From Gammaproteobacteria bacterium (GTDB lineage: Bacteria; Pseudomonadota; Gammaproteobacteria; Arenicellales; UBA868): 64,000 bases of DNA. Positions within the stretch are counted from its first letter, which is position 1. The number at the start of each line of letters is the position of its first letter. A program made the position numbers and the translations under genes. Location: positions 1 through 64,000 of the forward strand of contig JAAZYQ010000002.1 in the NCBI GenBank assembly GCA_014239575.1, read 5' to 3'. The notes beneath the pieces are model-generated. The model searched no databases. It had not been told where the DNA came from and saw nothing but the letters and a program-made list of their open reading frames with translations. This document shows, one piece after another, positions 1 to 9,880 of this stretch.

Positions 1-57
1 GGTTTTGGTTACGACATAGACATGCTGCACTGCAACATGTCATACTGTTAACCGACG

Positions 58-945
58 ATGCTTCACCTGCCCTCTCCAGACGCGGCCCAAACATGGTGCC
101 AGCAGCAACGCAGCAATGGGCGGACCATCGGCTTTGTACCAACCATGGGATCGCTGCATCGAGGTCACCTATCCTTAATCAAGCGCGCCTGCAGCGAAAA
201 TGAGATCTGTTGCGTTAGCATCTTTGTAAACCCGTTACAGTTTGAGGACTCGAAAGATTACAACGCCTACCCCCGAAACCTCGACTCTGACCTCACTACG
301 CTCGAGCAACAGGGATGCACCATGGTCTTTGTCGGCAGTCTTGGGCAATTTTTCCCCGAGATCGTCGATCTGCAGGAAATCAAAACGCTGGGCGCCGGCC
401 GATACGGGAGAGGACTCGAAGGCACCTTTCGGCCTGGCCACCTCGATGGCGTACAAACCATTGTTGATCGTCTGTTTCGCACCGTGGGGCCTTCCCATGT
501 CTACTTTGGGGAAAAGGATTTTCAGCAGACCCTGGTCGTCTCGGATCTGGCTGCAGAAATTGGCTATCCGCAGGTAGTGGTATGCCCTACGATTCGCGAC
601 GACTCCGGCCTTGCCCTTTCATCACGCAATGCCCTATTGAGCCCGCACCAGAAAAAACAGGCTCAGGGTATTTATCAGGCTCTGTTGGCGGCACACCAGG
701 CCTGGGCCCTAGGCGAGCGCCAGCCAGAGATACTGGCCAGCACCATGATGGAGGTTATGAAAGACACTGACCTTGGTGTCGACTATGCCGAGGTCCGTGA
801 CCCAAGTGCGTGGACCGAAACTATGCCCAAAGCCCCTTTGCAGCAGGCACAAGCGTTAATCGCAGCGCACATCGGCCAGGTACGCCTGATAGATACCCTA
901 CGCCTTGATTCCCGCCCGCTCGAGGAGTTAATTGCAGTGACGTAA
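58..945 (+). CDS. panC: Pantothenate synthetase
   Basis: TIGFVPTMGSLHRGHLSLI and VSIFVNPLQF motifs; full-length 295 aa. Confidence 0.97.
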   Translation: MLHLPSPDAAQTWCQQQRSNGRTIGFVPTMGSLHRGHLSLIKRACSENEICCVSIFVNPLQFEDSKDYNAYPRNLDSDLTTLEQQGCTMVFVGSLGQFFPEIVDLQEIKTLGAGRYGRGLEGTFRPGHLDGVQTIVDRLFRTVGPSHVYFGEKDFQQTLVVSDLAAEIGYPQVVVCPTIRDDSGLALSSRNALLSPHQKKQAQGIYQALLAAHQAWALGERQPEILASTMMEVMKDTDLGVDYAEVRDPSAWTETMPKAPLQQAQALIAAHIGQVRLIDTLRLDSRPLEELIAVT

Positions 946-997
946 GCAGGCTCTGGCCGTTAACTTTATAACTTTGACCAGCGCCTGGCGCGCTGGA

Positions 998-2515
998 TTA
1001 GTGCTCCCCGCCCGCCTTAAAATTGAACACAGCCCCTTCCTTGATGCCCGATGGCCAGCGGCTGGTGAGCGTTTTCATCCGAGTATAAAAGCGCACACCC
1101 TCGGGGCCGTGCATATAGTGATCGCCGAACAATGAACGCTTCCAGCCACCGAAACTGTGAAAAGCCAATGGGACTGGAATGGGTACATTAACCCCCACCA
1201 TGCCAATTTGTGCACGATGGCCAAAGTCACGGGCCGCATCACCATCGCGGGTAAAAATAGCTGTCCCGTTGCCATACTCGTGATCATTAACCAGTGCGAG
1301 CGCCTCTTCGTAGCTACTCACACGTACGACCGAAAGTACTGGCCCAAAAATTTCCTCGCGATAAATAGCCATTTGCGACGTGACCCGATCAAACACCGTG
1401 GCCCCGACAAAGCAGCCGGATTCGTAACCCGATATTGATATCTCGCGACCGTCTACCACCAGATCAGCCCCTTCTTCGACCCCGCGATCGATATACCCTT
1501 TGATCCGATCCCGCGCATCCGGCGTAATCACAGGACCCATTTCGACTCCATCCTGATCATAGGCGCCGACCTTAAGCGTCTCAATGCGTGGTACCAAGTG
1601 TTCCATCATCCGATCTGCGGTATCGTCCCCAACGGCGACTATCACTGAGATCGCCATGCACCGCTCACCGGCCGAGCCATAGGCAGCGCCCATGATCGCA
1701 TCCACCACCTGACCCATATCAGCATCGGGCATCACGACCATGTGATTCTTCGCGCCACAGAGCGCCTGAACCCGCTTGCCATGCGCGCAACCTGTTTGGT
1801 AAATGTACTCCCCTACTGTCGTTGATCCCACAAAGCTAACCGCTTGAACAGTCGGATCCGAAAGCAGCACATCGACGGCTTCCTTATCACCGTTAACGAC
1901 ATTGAGAACGCCATCCGGCAAACCCGCCTCGGTCATCAGTCTCGCCATGAAACCTGCACAGGACGGATCGCGCTCAGAGGGTTTTAGTATGAAAGTATTG
2001 CCACAGGCAATAGCGACAGGAAACATCCACATCGGCACCATGGCCGGAAAATTGAACGGCGTAATTCCCGCTACCACGCCCAGTGGCTGGCGCATGCTCC
2101 ACGAATCGACCCCATTGGCTACTCCCTCGCTGAACTCTCCCTTGAGCATCTGCGGAATGCCACAGGCAAACTCGACGACCTCCAGGCCACGGGTGATCGA
2201 ACCTTTGGCATCGTCAACCGTCTTGCCATGCTCGGATGACAGCAACCGTGCCAACTCGTCGATATTTTGAATCAGCAGTTCTCGGTAGCGGTACAGCACC
2301 TGTACTCGACGGGCGGGTGGCACGGCCGACCAGTCCGGAAACGCCTGGGCTGCATTTGCGATCACTGAACGCACTTCATCGGCGCTGGCTAACGCAACCG
2401 TGCGAACGACTTGCCCCGTTGCCGGGTTATATATATCGCCGAAACGGTCATTCGTGCCGGCAACCGGGCGACCACCAACGTAATGTCCGACCACCTCTTT
2501 TACCGCTACATCCAT
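998..2515 (-). CDS. mmsA: CoA-acylating methylmalonate-semialdehyde dehydrogenase
   Basis: Aldehyde dehydrogenase fold, GAKNHMVVMPDAD and GSAGERCMAISV motifs typical of MmsA; 505 aa. Confidence 0.93.
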   Translation of the reverse strand: MDVAVKEVVGHYVGGRPVAGTNDRFGDIYNPATGQVVRTVALASADEVRSVIANAAQAFPDWSAVPPARRVQVLYRYRELLIQNIDELARLLSSEHGKTVDDAKGSITRGLEVVEFACGIPQMLKGEFSEGVANGVDSWSMRQPLGVVAGITPFNFPAMVPMWMFPVAIACGNTFILKPSERDPSCAGFMARLMTEAGLPDGVLNVVNGDKEAVDVLLSDPTVQAVSFVGSTTVGEYIYQTGCAHGKRVQALCGAKNHMVVMPDADMGQVVDAIMGAAYGSAGERCMAISVIVAVGDDTADRMMEHLVPRIETLKVGAYDQDGVEMGPVITPDARDRIKGYIDRGVEEGADLVVDGREISISGYESGCFVGATVFDRVTSQMAIYREEIFGPVLSVVRVSSYEEALALVNDHEYGNGTAIFTRDGDAARDFGHRAQIGMVGVNVPIPVPLAFHSFGGWKRSLFGDHYMHGPEGVRFYTRMKTLTSRWPSGIKEGAVFNFKAGGEH

Positions 2516-2608
2516 CTTCTGACTCCTGTGATTGCTAAATTTCTTTTAAGAACCTACCGACTCGGACACCATCTACAATGGTTGACTACCCTCTTTGGCC
2601 TGAAACTG

Positions 2609-3001
2609 ATGCTAAATCCCCGTTTAAAAGGAATTAACTTCTCGCAACTGTGGTGCAAACGGGCTTTACTCAGTGGCGCACTAATGGTCCAGTCCATTGT
2701 CGGTGTTCCAGAGGATCATGACAAGTTCGACGCCCTTGTTCAGGCAATTTATGATCTCGAGGTCACACGCTATTGCGGGTTGGCGACACCGGCTGTCGGC
2801 CAGGGCTTCGCCCAACTCGCAAAAGAATTTATCAACAATGGCAGACTCAGCAAAACGGATATTGACCATGCCCGGGCCCAGGGATGGCAAAATGCGCATG
2901 CCGAATGGCAGAACCGAGGCCTAGGCGGTTTTCGCGCCTGGTGCGCCAATGAAGGTCACACTGCAGCCTCCATGCTGGCGAGCGTTCCAAGGCGCGATTA
3001 A
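2609..3001 (+). CDS. Hypothetical protein (start uncertain; ORF extends upstream to 2411)
   Basis: Open frame between mmsA and an aminotransferase gene; no family recognised. Confidence 0.45.
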   Translation: MLNPRLKGINFSQLWCKRALLSGALMVQSIVGVPEDHDKFDALVQAIYDLEVTRYCGLATPAVGQGFAQLAKEFINNGRLSKTDIDHARAQGWQNAHAEWQNRGLGGFRAWCANEGHTAASMLASVPRRD

Positions 3002-3102
3002 CCCTGCCTTGTTGAACCTGTATCAGCAAGGCAGAATGTCTTCGTGCGACCATCCACCCAACAAATGAATTCCATGGCCAAGGGCCAAAATGGAGACCTG
3101 CA

Positions 3103-4482
3103 ATGAACACCCGAATTACCGACAACCATAAAAAAGATATCGCCCACGCCCTGCACCCCTACACTAATCTGGCCGCCCACGAGGAGCAAGGCCCGCTGGT
3201 CATTACCCGCGGAGAGGGTGTGTACGTCTGGGATGACCAGAATAATCGCTACCTGGAAGGGCTTGCGGGTCTGTGGTGCGTATCGCTTGGATTCTCCGAG
3301 GAACGATTGGCAAAGGCCGCGGCGGATCAATTTGCCACACTGCCCTATTCGCACACATTTGCCCACCGCTCCACCGAGCCGGTAATAGCGCTTTCGGAAA
3401 AACTGATGGAGATCGCCCCGGAGCCGATGACCCGGGCCTTTTTTCTAAATTCCGGCTCAGAGGCAATCGATGCCATGATCCGCTTCACCTGGTACTACAA
3501 CAACGGCCGCGGGCTACCTAAGAAAAAGAAAATCATCTCCCGAAAACGCGGCTATCACGGTGTCACGGTCGCCGGCGGCAGCCTTACTGCCATTCCGCTG
3601 ATGCAGAACGACTTCGACCTGCCGTTGGAGCGAATGATCCACACCGATCCCGCTGGCTATTACCGCTACGGTCAACCCGGTGAATCCGAGGAGGCTTTTG
3701 CCAGTCGCCTTGCTGAGAATCTCGAACAACTCATCATTAATGAAGGTCCCGACACCGTGGCCGCCTTTGTCGCCGAACCGGTGATGGGTGCTGGTGGCGT
3801 CATGCTGCCACCGGCTACCTACTTCGGCAAAATTCAGGCAGTGCTGGACAAATATGACGTACTGATGGTGGCAGATGAAGTTATCTGCGGGTTTGGCCGC
3901 ACCGGCAACATGTGGGGCTCGCAGACCTACGATATCCGTCCGGACATGGTCACCTGTGCCAAACAGCTCTCATCAGGCTATCTACCCATATCGGCGCTCA
4001 TGATCTCTGACAAGGTGTACGAAGTACTCAAGGCGCAAAGCCGAAAACACGGGGCGCTCGGCATGGGTTACACCTATGGTGGGCATCCGGTGTCTTGCGC
4101 AGTAGCACTTGAGACACTGAAAATCTATGAGGAACGCGATACGGTCGGACATGTTCGCCGTGTTGCACCTCGGTTTCAGGAAAGACTGGCGCAACTCGGC
4201 AGTAGCACTCTGGTGGGTGAAGCGCGCGGCGTCGGCCTGATCGGCGCGCTGGAACTGGTGATGGATAAGCGCTCGGCAGAACAATACCCACCCGAAGTCA
4301 AAGCAGGCGCAACACTCGCTGCCCAGGCTCAGGCCCGGGGACTTATAGTTCGCGCCTTGCCTGGCGATGTCATCGGCATCTGTCCGCCATTGATCATTAC
4401 CGAAACACAAATAGACGAGCTTTTCGACTCCCTGGCTGAGGCCGTCAGTGAAACTGAAGGCCTGCTGCGGCGCGCTGCCTAA
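3103..4482 (+). CDS. Class III (omega) aminotransferase, PLP-dependent, pyruvate-type
   Basis: NSGSEAIDAMIRFTWYYNN, VMVADEVICGFGRTGNMWG and CAKQLSSGYLPISA motifs; 459 aa. Confidence 0.93.
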   Translation: MNTRITDNHKKDIAHALHPYTNLAAHEEQGPLVITRGEGVYVWDDQNNRYLEGLAGLWCVSLGFSEERLAKAAADQFATLPYSHTFAHRSTEPVIALSEKLMEIAPEPMTRAFFLNSGSEAIDAMIRFTWYYNNGRGLPKKKKIISRKRGYHGVTVAGGSLTAIPLMQNDFDLPLERMIHTDPAGYYRYGQPGESEEAFASRLAENLEQLIINEGPDTVAAFVAEPVMGAGGVMLPPATYFGKIQAVLDKYDVLMVADEVICGFGRTGNMWGSQTYDIRPDMVTCAKQLSSGYLPISALMISDKVYEVLKAQSRKHGALGMGYTYGGHPVSCAVALETLKIYEERDTVGHVRRVAPRFQERLAQLGSSTLVGEARGVGLIGALELVMDKRSAEQYPPEVKAGATLAAQAQARGLIVRALPGDVIGICPPLIITETQIDELFDSLAEAVSETEGLLRRAA

Positions 4483-4484
4483 AG

Positions 4485-4952
4485 ATGTCAATCAAAACAC
4501 GGTTACTGAACCGAAGTCTCCTACGGGTTGCCGGCGCGCTTGCATGGCTGGCGACCCCTCTACCGGCATCGGCAGGGCCCTCTATCGGCGCATGGCTGAG
4601 CGCGACAATCGAAAACGGAACGCCGGTTCAGACTGATACTTTGCGTTTTGGCTGCAACGACAAGATCTACGCGGTGATTGACCTAACTGACCTTTCTGAG
4701 GGTAGTCATCAATTGCAAGTCGACTGGACCGATCCCACAGGAAAAACCCGCGAACACATCGATTACCCATTTCCCAGCGGTAGCACCAGCCGCATTACGG
4801 TGTGGCTGCAATTGCATCCACCTAAAGGCGCCGCGCTTTTCAGTTTCTTAAACCCAGCCATGGGAATGGACGATTTTATCGGCACCTGGCAGGTCGAAAT
4901 TACCCTTGATAGCAAAACCCGCCTGGACCAATCTTTTGAGGTGCTCTGTTAG
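4485..4952 (+). CDS. Hypothetical exported protein
   Basis: N-terminal signal-like segment (LLRVAGALAWLATPLPASAG); starts 3 nt after the aminotransferase stop. Confidence 0.6.
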   Translation: MSIKTRLLNRSLLRVAGALAWLATPLPASAGPSIGAWLSATIENGTPVQTDTLRFGCNDKIYAVIDLTDLSEGSHQLQVDWTDPTGKTREHIDYPFPSGSTSRITVWLQLHPPKGAALFSFLNPAMGMDDFIGTWQVEITLDSKTRLDQSFEVLC

Positions 4953-5162
4953 ATCGATCACCTAGCGTATTAAGGCCGGAACCAAACATCATGGCGATCG
5001 AAGCCACATCCCGTCACCTTGGGTTTTGCAAAGTTGACCAGGCGTGGCTTGTCGACATCGACTAAGCCTCTTTGTTATCCTTTTTGGCAATCTAGTGGAC
5101 CGCGCTCATCAGCCGATAATGTCTCTTTTCTATAACATTCAATATTCTGGGCAATATAGCCA

Positions 5163-6146
5163 ATGAGATTGGTCACCATATTCGCTCTTTTTTGCTTGAG
5201 TACCGCAGCGTTCGCAGAGGACACGGACGATGTAGATCGTATCGATGAAACCCATGCACAATGGTCCGAATGGGTCACTGATACCGCAAACCAGATTGAC
5301 GGTTTTTTTGGTAATAAGTATGCAGACAAATCGGTTCAGAAAACCCGCCTTCGTGTATTTGTCCGTTTTCGCTACGACGGAAATGAAGGCACCAAGATCA
5401 GCCCCGGCATACGCGCGAAAATTTCCTTGCCCAGCGTCGAAAACCGGTTGCACTTAATGCTGGGTAACGACGAAGATGAAACCAGGGTGGATGGCATAGA
5501 CGACAAACAACAAAATATCAGCCTGCAATTCAAGCCACGGGCAGATAAACCTTGGCAACAGCTTCGCTATGACATCGGCATCAGACGGCGTGATGGAAAA
5601 TACCAACCCTATGGCCGCATTCGCCATAGCAAAACCTTTCTGACCAAAAGCCCCTGGATTCCTCGGGTCAGCAATTCGTTTTACTACTTCACTAAAAGCA
5701 AGTTTGAGTACCGCGGCGAAGCAAGCTTCGACCGAGTCCTAAGCCCGCATTTGTTTTTTCGCCCGACCTCAGTATTGCGCTGGTATCAGAATAACCCAGG
5801 CCAGTGCGATGGTGGCTGGTGTTTTGATCAGAATTTCAGCCTCTACGAAAAACTACGCCGATCCCGATCTGAGGCCATCGCCTACGATGCCCAGATCTAT
5901 CTTCGCGATAAACCCCAGTTCACGCTGCATGATGCGGTCTTCAAAGCCCGCTACCGACGCATGACCAGCAAACAGTGGCTTTTCTGGGAGATCGAGCCCG
6001 CGATTCATTTCCCGGATGAGTACAATCACGAACCCACTTTCCGACTCACTTTTAGGATCGAGGGTATTTTTGGACATAACGACAGAGTCGACATTAATCA
6101 GGACTTCATTCCGGTGGAGTCTCTTTGGAAAAATGAAGACCCGTAA
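5163..6146 (+). CDS. Hypothetical exported protein, possibly outer-membrane
   Basis: Signal peptide MRLVTIFALFCLSTAAFAE; alternating aromatic/charged beta-like segments; 327 aa. Confidence 0.7.
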   Translation: MRLVTIFALFCLSTAAFAEDTDDVDRIDETHAQWSEWVTDTANQIDGFFGNKYADKSVQKTRLRVFVRFRYDGNEGTKISPGIRAKISLPSVENRLHLMLGNDEDETRVDGIDDKQQNISLQFKPRADKPWQQLRYDIGIRRRDGKYQPYGRIRHSKTFLTKSPWIPRVSNSFYYFTKSKFEYRGEASFDRVLSPHLFFRPTSVLRWYQNNPGQCDGGWCFDQNFSLYEKLRRSRSEAIAYDAQIYLRDKPQFTLHDAVFKARYRRMTSKQWLFWEIEPAIHFPDEYNHEPTFRLTFRIEGIFGHNDRVDINQDFIPVESLWKNEDP

Positions 6147-6151
6147 TTAAA

Positions 6152-6442
6152 TCAACTCGCTGGATCAGATTCGAGCCGGTTCTCCAAATACAGTTTGTAG
6201 GCAATTTTTATAGGAGGACTGTGGATATTGCGCACATAATCAACCGTTTCACGTCTGATCTTCTCGGCTGCCAGTACCTCCACGGTGCCAAACCAGATGT
6301 TCGGATCAAACCCACGATCAGCAGATAGTTTGCACAACCGGCGAATACGATTAGGTCCCGCATTATACGAAGCCAAAAAGAGTACAGCCAAAAGGCAGCC
6401 CAGCGTCCGGGTGGTGGTATCTAATTTCAAACCCTGTCCCAA
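6152..6442 (-). pseudogene. C-terminal remnant of an MltF-like lytic transglycosylase
   Basis: LASYNAGPNRIRRL...DPNIWFGTVEVLAAEKIRRETVDYVRNI...IAYKLYLENR resembles the SLT C-terminus; most of the gene is absent. Confidence 0.65.
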
Positions 6443-6497
6443 TCGAACCCCAGTTTGCGTTACCGAGTTCTGGGCCTATACCCCAAACCCCAGGGTT

Positions 6498-7556
6498 TCA
6501 CCGAAGGCTTCGTGAGGCTTCACACAGGTTTGTCAGTTTTGCCCGTGCCAACTCACGACCCAACAGGCCAAGTCCACAATCTGGGGCTGCCAGTAACCGT
6601 TCTGGGTCGATATGCGCCAGGGCTAACTGCAATCGACCTCGGATTTCCTCAACCGACTCTACAGTGCTTTTTGCGACAGTCACAACGCCCAGGATCACTG
6701 AGGTGTTGTTAAATTTCTCCAGCAAACCTAGATCATTGTGCCGATGTGCATCCTCAAGCGATACCGCGTCGATTGACGAATCTTCGATTGCCCCAGCGAG
6801 TTCGGCGTAACTGTGTGGATCAGCCTTGGGGTAATCAGGATTATCCAGACGATCGGGATAACCGCAACACATATGCACCGTTCGAATCACATTCTTGGGG
6901 CACTTGTGAAACGCACGCTCAAGATTTTCGAAACCATAATCCAGAGCGGGGCCAGGTTTACGGGCAAAAAGGGGTTCGTCAATCTGGATATGACGACAAC
7001 CCGCTTGAGCAAGATTCAACACTTCGACGTTGAGGGCATCAGCGAGGTCAGCGCCTCGATGTCCGGGATCATCATAGAAGCTATCGGCGGTAGTATCACC
7101 AATCGTCATCGGCCCAGGCATGGTCATCTTTACTGGCCTGTCGGTCAGTTCCTGAGCACGTTTCCAATCATGTACCAGAAACGGTTCGCGGGCGCTTACC
7201 CGTCCGGTGATAGTGGGTAGGCGCGCAACGTAGGCGCCATTGCGCAACGATTTTTCGGTGAGATGGGAAAAATCGATACCGTCTAAATACCGGCAATGAT
7301 AGTGAATATAATTTTCTCGGGGTACTTCTCCGTCTGTGGGTATATCAATACCGGCTGATTGCTGATCGGCTATTGCCTGGGCTACGCCACGGGTCAGAAT
7401 ATCTTCGACATTCTCACCCATCGCTGCCATAGCCTCACTCCAACTCTGGGTGGGGTCCGCAGTATCGGGACCTTCAGCGACCGTAAACCAATCCGGCAGT
7501 TCAACAAATTCGGGCTTAGGATAAGCGCCTATGCAGGTTGTTCTTATTTTTCTCAT
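6498..7556 (-). CDS. Cobalamin-independent methionine synthase II family protein (MetE C-terminal-like)
   Basis: Compact UROD/MetE-like protein; IQIDEPLFARKPG and HMCCGYPDRLD motifs. Confidence 0.85.
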   Translation of the reverse strand: MRKIRTTCIGAYPKPEFVELPDWFTVAEGPDTADPTQSWSEAMAAMGENVEDILTRGVAQAIADQQSAGIDIPTDGEVPRENYIHYHCRYLDGIDFSHLTEKSLRNGAYVARLPTITGRVSAREPFLVHDWKRAQELTDRPVKMTMPGPMTIGDTTADSFYDDPGHRGADLADALNVEVLNLAQAGCRHIQIDEPLFARKPGPALDYGFENLERAFHKCPKNVIRTVHMCCGYPDRLDNPDYPKADPHSYAELAGAIEDSSIDAVSLEDAHRHNDLGLLEKFNNTSVILGVVTVAKSTVESVEEIRGRLQLALAHIDPERLLAAPDCGLGLLGRELARAKLTNLCEASRSLR

Positions 7557-7642
7557 ATGTTTGGCTGAAAATTCCTGGCGTTACAAATTAGTGGTGAGTT
7601 TAGGCTCACCCCAAGCATCAATCACTGACAATAGAAGATCCA

Positions 7643-8935
7643 TCAGTCATCCTTAGTCTCTGAATCTACCTGCCCGTCTAAATTGGTAGGGGCAAAAATA
7701 TTCTGGTACTGACGGCCTGCCTGGTTGGTCTCGACAGCGGGTGTCGAACCAGAGTCGGATGCAGATGGCTCAGTTGAATCAATCTGATTGCCAAGGTTGG
7801 TAGGCGCAAAGATATTCTGGTACTGACGGCCTGCCTGGTTGGTCTCGACAGCAGCATCCGCATCCTGGCTGTTCGCCTCCCGTTTGGCCTTCGCCTCCGC
7901 GAGGCGTTGCTGTTTTAGAGCATCAAACTTCTTACGGTTCTCTTCGGTCACCTGCACCTTGCACTGTGCGACATCATAATCACGAGCGATCCATGCTGTG
8001 GCCAACATTGCGACAAAAATAAGACTGGCCAAGGCACCTACCGGAACCCGCAGCGTGCGGTTACCCGAGCGCGAACGAGTTGGGGCTGGCAAGCCCTCTA
8101 GCGAAAGTGCCTCGGATTTCGCGGCTTCTTTTCGCCGTAGGAATTCGTGAATCACTGCCCCAACCAGAGTAAGGACAATAATAATGACAGCCAGTGCGCT
8201 GATCGATGGATTGATTCCGTATCGGACTTTGCTGGCTAAGACCGTTGTTAGAGTGCTTTCTGAAACGATTGTGAATACGGTCGTATTGTAGTTTTCGAAC
8301 GAAGCCAAAAATGCAAGCACGGCAGCCGAGGCTATGGCGGGCTTAAGAAAAGGCAGTAGAATTTTTCGAAAAACCTGAGTATGGGTAGCCCCCAGATCAA
8401 GTGCCGCTTCTTCAAGTCCTCGGTCAAAACGCTGCAGTCGGGCCAGAAACACCAACATCGCATAAGCGGCAATAAACGTGGACTGGCCGATAATGGTCAT
8501 GAAATAACCATCGTAAAAAAAGCTTTCTTCTACGCCCAGAACCACACGGTCTATCCGTTCCCAGAACACCAGGGTCGAGATACCCAGAACAACACCCGGT
8601 ACTAATATGGGCGATATCGCGATGGTATAAACAATGGAACGTGCGCGTTTTTGCAACTGCGTTATCAGCAGTGACGCCGCCAGTCCAATGGGAACCGCCA
8701 GCAGGACGACACCAATGCCAACTAATAAACTGCTTCGCAGGCCTCCCATTAAATGCTGATCTTTGAATAGCACCCCGAACCATTCGCCGGTAACGCAGTT
8801 CCACGGAGAGATTGAGGGAAACTCTGAACTGTTGAAAGCCGTAAACGACATGACAATCAATGGGCCAAACAAGTAGGTAAAGAACAGCAGAATATAAAAA
8901 CCGACTGCCAGGCGCAGCACACCGGCCGATGTCAT
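7643..8935 (-). CDS. ABC transporter permease (PotC-like) with unusual repeat-containing C-terminal extension
   Basis: EAALDLGATHTQVFRKILLPFLKPAI EAA motif; extra hydrophobic segment then tandem AVETNQAGRQYQNIFAPTNL repeats. Confidence 0.9.
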   Translation of the reverse strand: MTSAGVLRLAVGFYILLFFTYLFGPLIVMSFTAFNSSEFPSISPWNCVTGEWFGVLFKDQHLMGGLRSSLLVGIGVVLLAVPIGLAASLLITQLQKRARSIVYTIAISPILVPGVVLGISTLVFWERIDRVVLGVEESFFYDGYFMTIIGQSTFIAAYAMLVFLARLQRFDRGLEEAALDLGATHTQVFRKILLPFLKPAIASAAVLAFLASFENYNTTVFTIVSESTLTTVLASKVRYGINPSISALAVIIIVLTLVGAVIHEFLRRKEAAKSEALSLEGLPAPTRSRSGNRTLRVPVGALASLIFVAMLATAWIARDYDVAQCKVQVTEENRKKFDALKQQRLAEAKAKREANSQDADAAVETNQAGRQYQNIFAPTNLGNQIDSTEPSASDSGSTPAVETNQAGRQYQNIFAPTNLDGQVDSETKDD

Positions 8936-9864
8936 CGGCCAATCTCTCCAATCTTGACTTTAAATATCCGCATGATGGCGAGCACCAGCAGGACACAGGA
9001 GAGCATTAAGACAATGGCGTAGGCTGAGCCACGCGGCCAGTTGCTGCCGGTATTGAACCACTGGTAGATAATCTGCGTAAACCACAGACTGCTGGGGCCT
9101 CCAAGAATCTGGGGCGCTGCCAACGCGCCGGCCGACAACATGAATACCATCGTACAGCCGGAGCTAATTCCCGGTTTGGCAAATGGGATCACTACCCGAC
9201 GGTGAATTCTGACCCAGGATGCTCCCAAATCCCGGGCGGCCTCTATCTGGTTCTTGTCCAGACTCTCCACAACGTTATAGATTGGAAAAATCATTAACAG
9301 GATATAGGCGTAACCCAAGCCGGCATACAGCGCCACATCCTCCCTAACAAAGTCGATCGGTTGATCTAAAGCACCGATGGACAGAAGGATTGCGTTAATA
9401 GTGCCTTCCTCACCAAACAGGATTCTAAAAGCGAAGGCACGCAGTAGTTCATTTATCCAAAAGGGAATGATCAAAAAAAGCACTAGCAGGCGCGCCTTGC
9501 CACCGCGTGCGACTTGCGCAAGGTAATAGGCAATGGGGTAACACAGAGCAAGATCGAACAGGGTTACGAATATCGCGGCGATAATCGTGCGAAAGAATAC
9601 CGTAACATCGACCACATTAAACGGATCTGGGTTGTTAGGGCTGCCGTAAGCCAGAAAATGATAATTGACAAACGTGTAGACATCGTCGGGGCCGCCCATG
9701 CGCGAGGGATCAATCTGTTGCCAGTTGTGCCTAAAAGAGAAATCCAGCATGAACAGCTGAGGCAGCACGATCATGAGTACGATCCACAGCGCAACTGCGA
9801 CCAACATATACAACGACAGCATTGTGCCATTTCTGGCCAGGAACCTTCTGAACCAGACAGCCAT
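8932..9864 (-). CDS. ABC transporter permease (PotB-like)
   Basis: EAARDLGASWVRIHRRVVIPFAKPGI EAA motif; overlaps next gene by 4 nt. Confidence 0.92.
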   Translation of the reverse strand: MAVWFRRFLARNGTMLSLYMLVAVALWIVLMIVLPQLFMLDFSFRHNWQQIDPSRMGGPDDVYTFVNYHFLAYGSPNNPDPFNVVDVTVFFRTIIAAIFVTLFDLALCYPIAYYLAQVARGGKARLLVLFLIIPFWINELLRAFAFRILFGEEGTINAILLSIGALDQPIDFVREDVALYAGLGYAYILLMIFPIYNVVESLDKNQIEAARDLGASWVRIHRRVVIPFAKPGISSGCTMVFMLSAGALAAPQILGGPSSLWFTQIIYQWFNTGSNWPRGSAYAIVLMLSCVLLVLAIMRIFKVKIGEIGR

Positions 9865-9880
9865 TATCCTGTTCCAGGTA

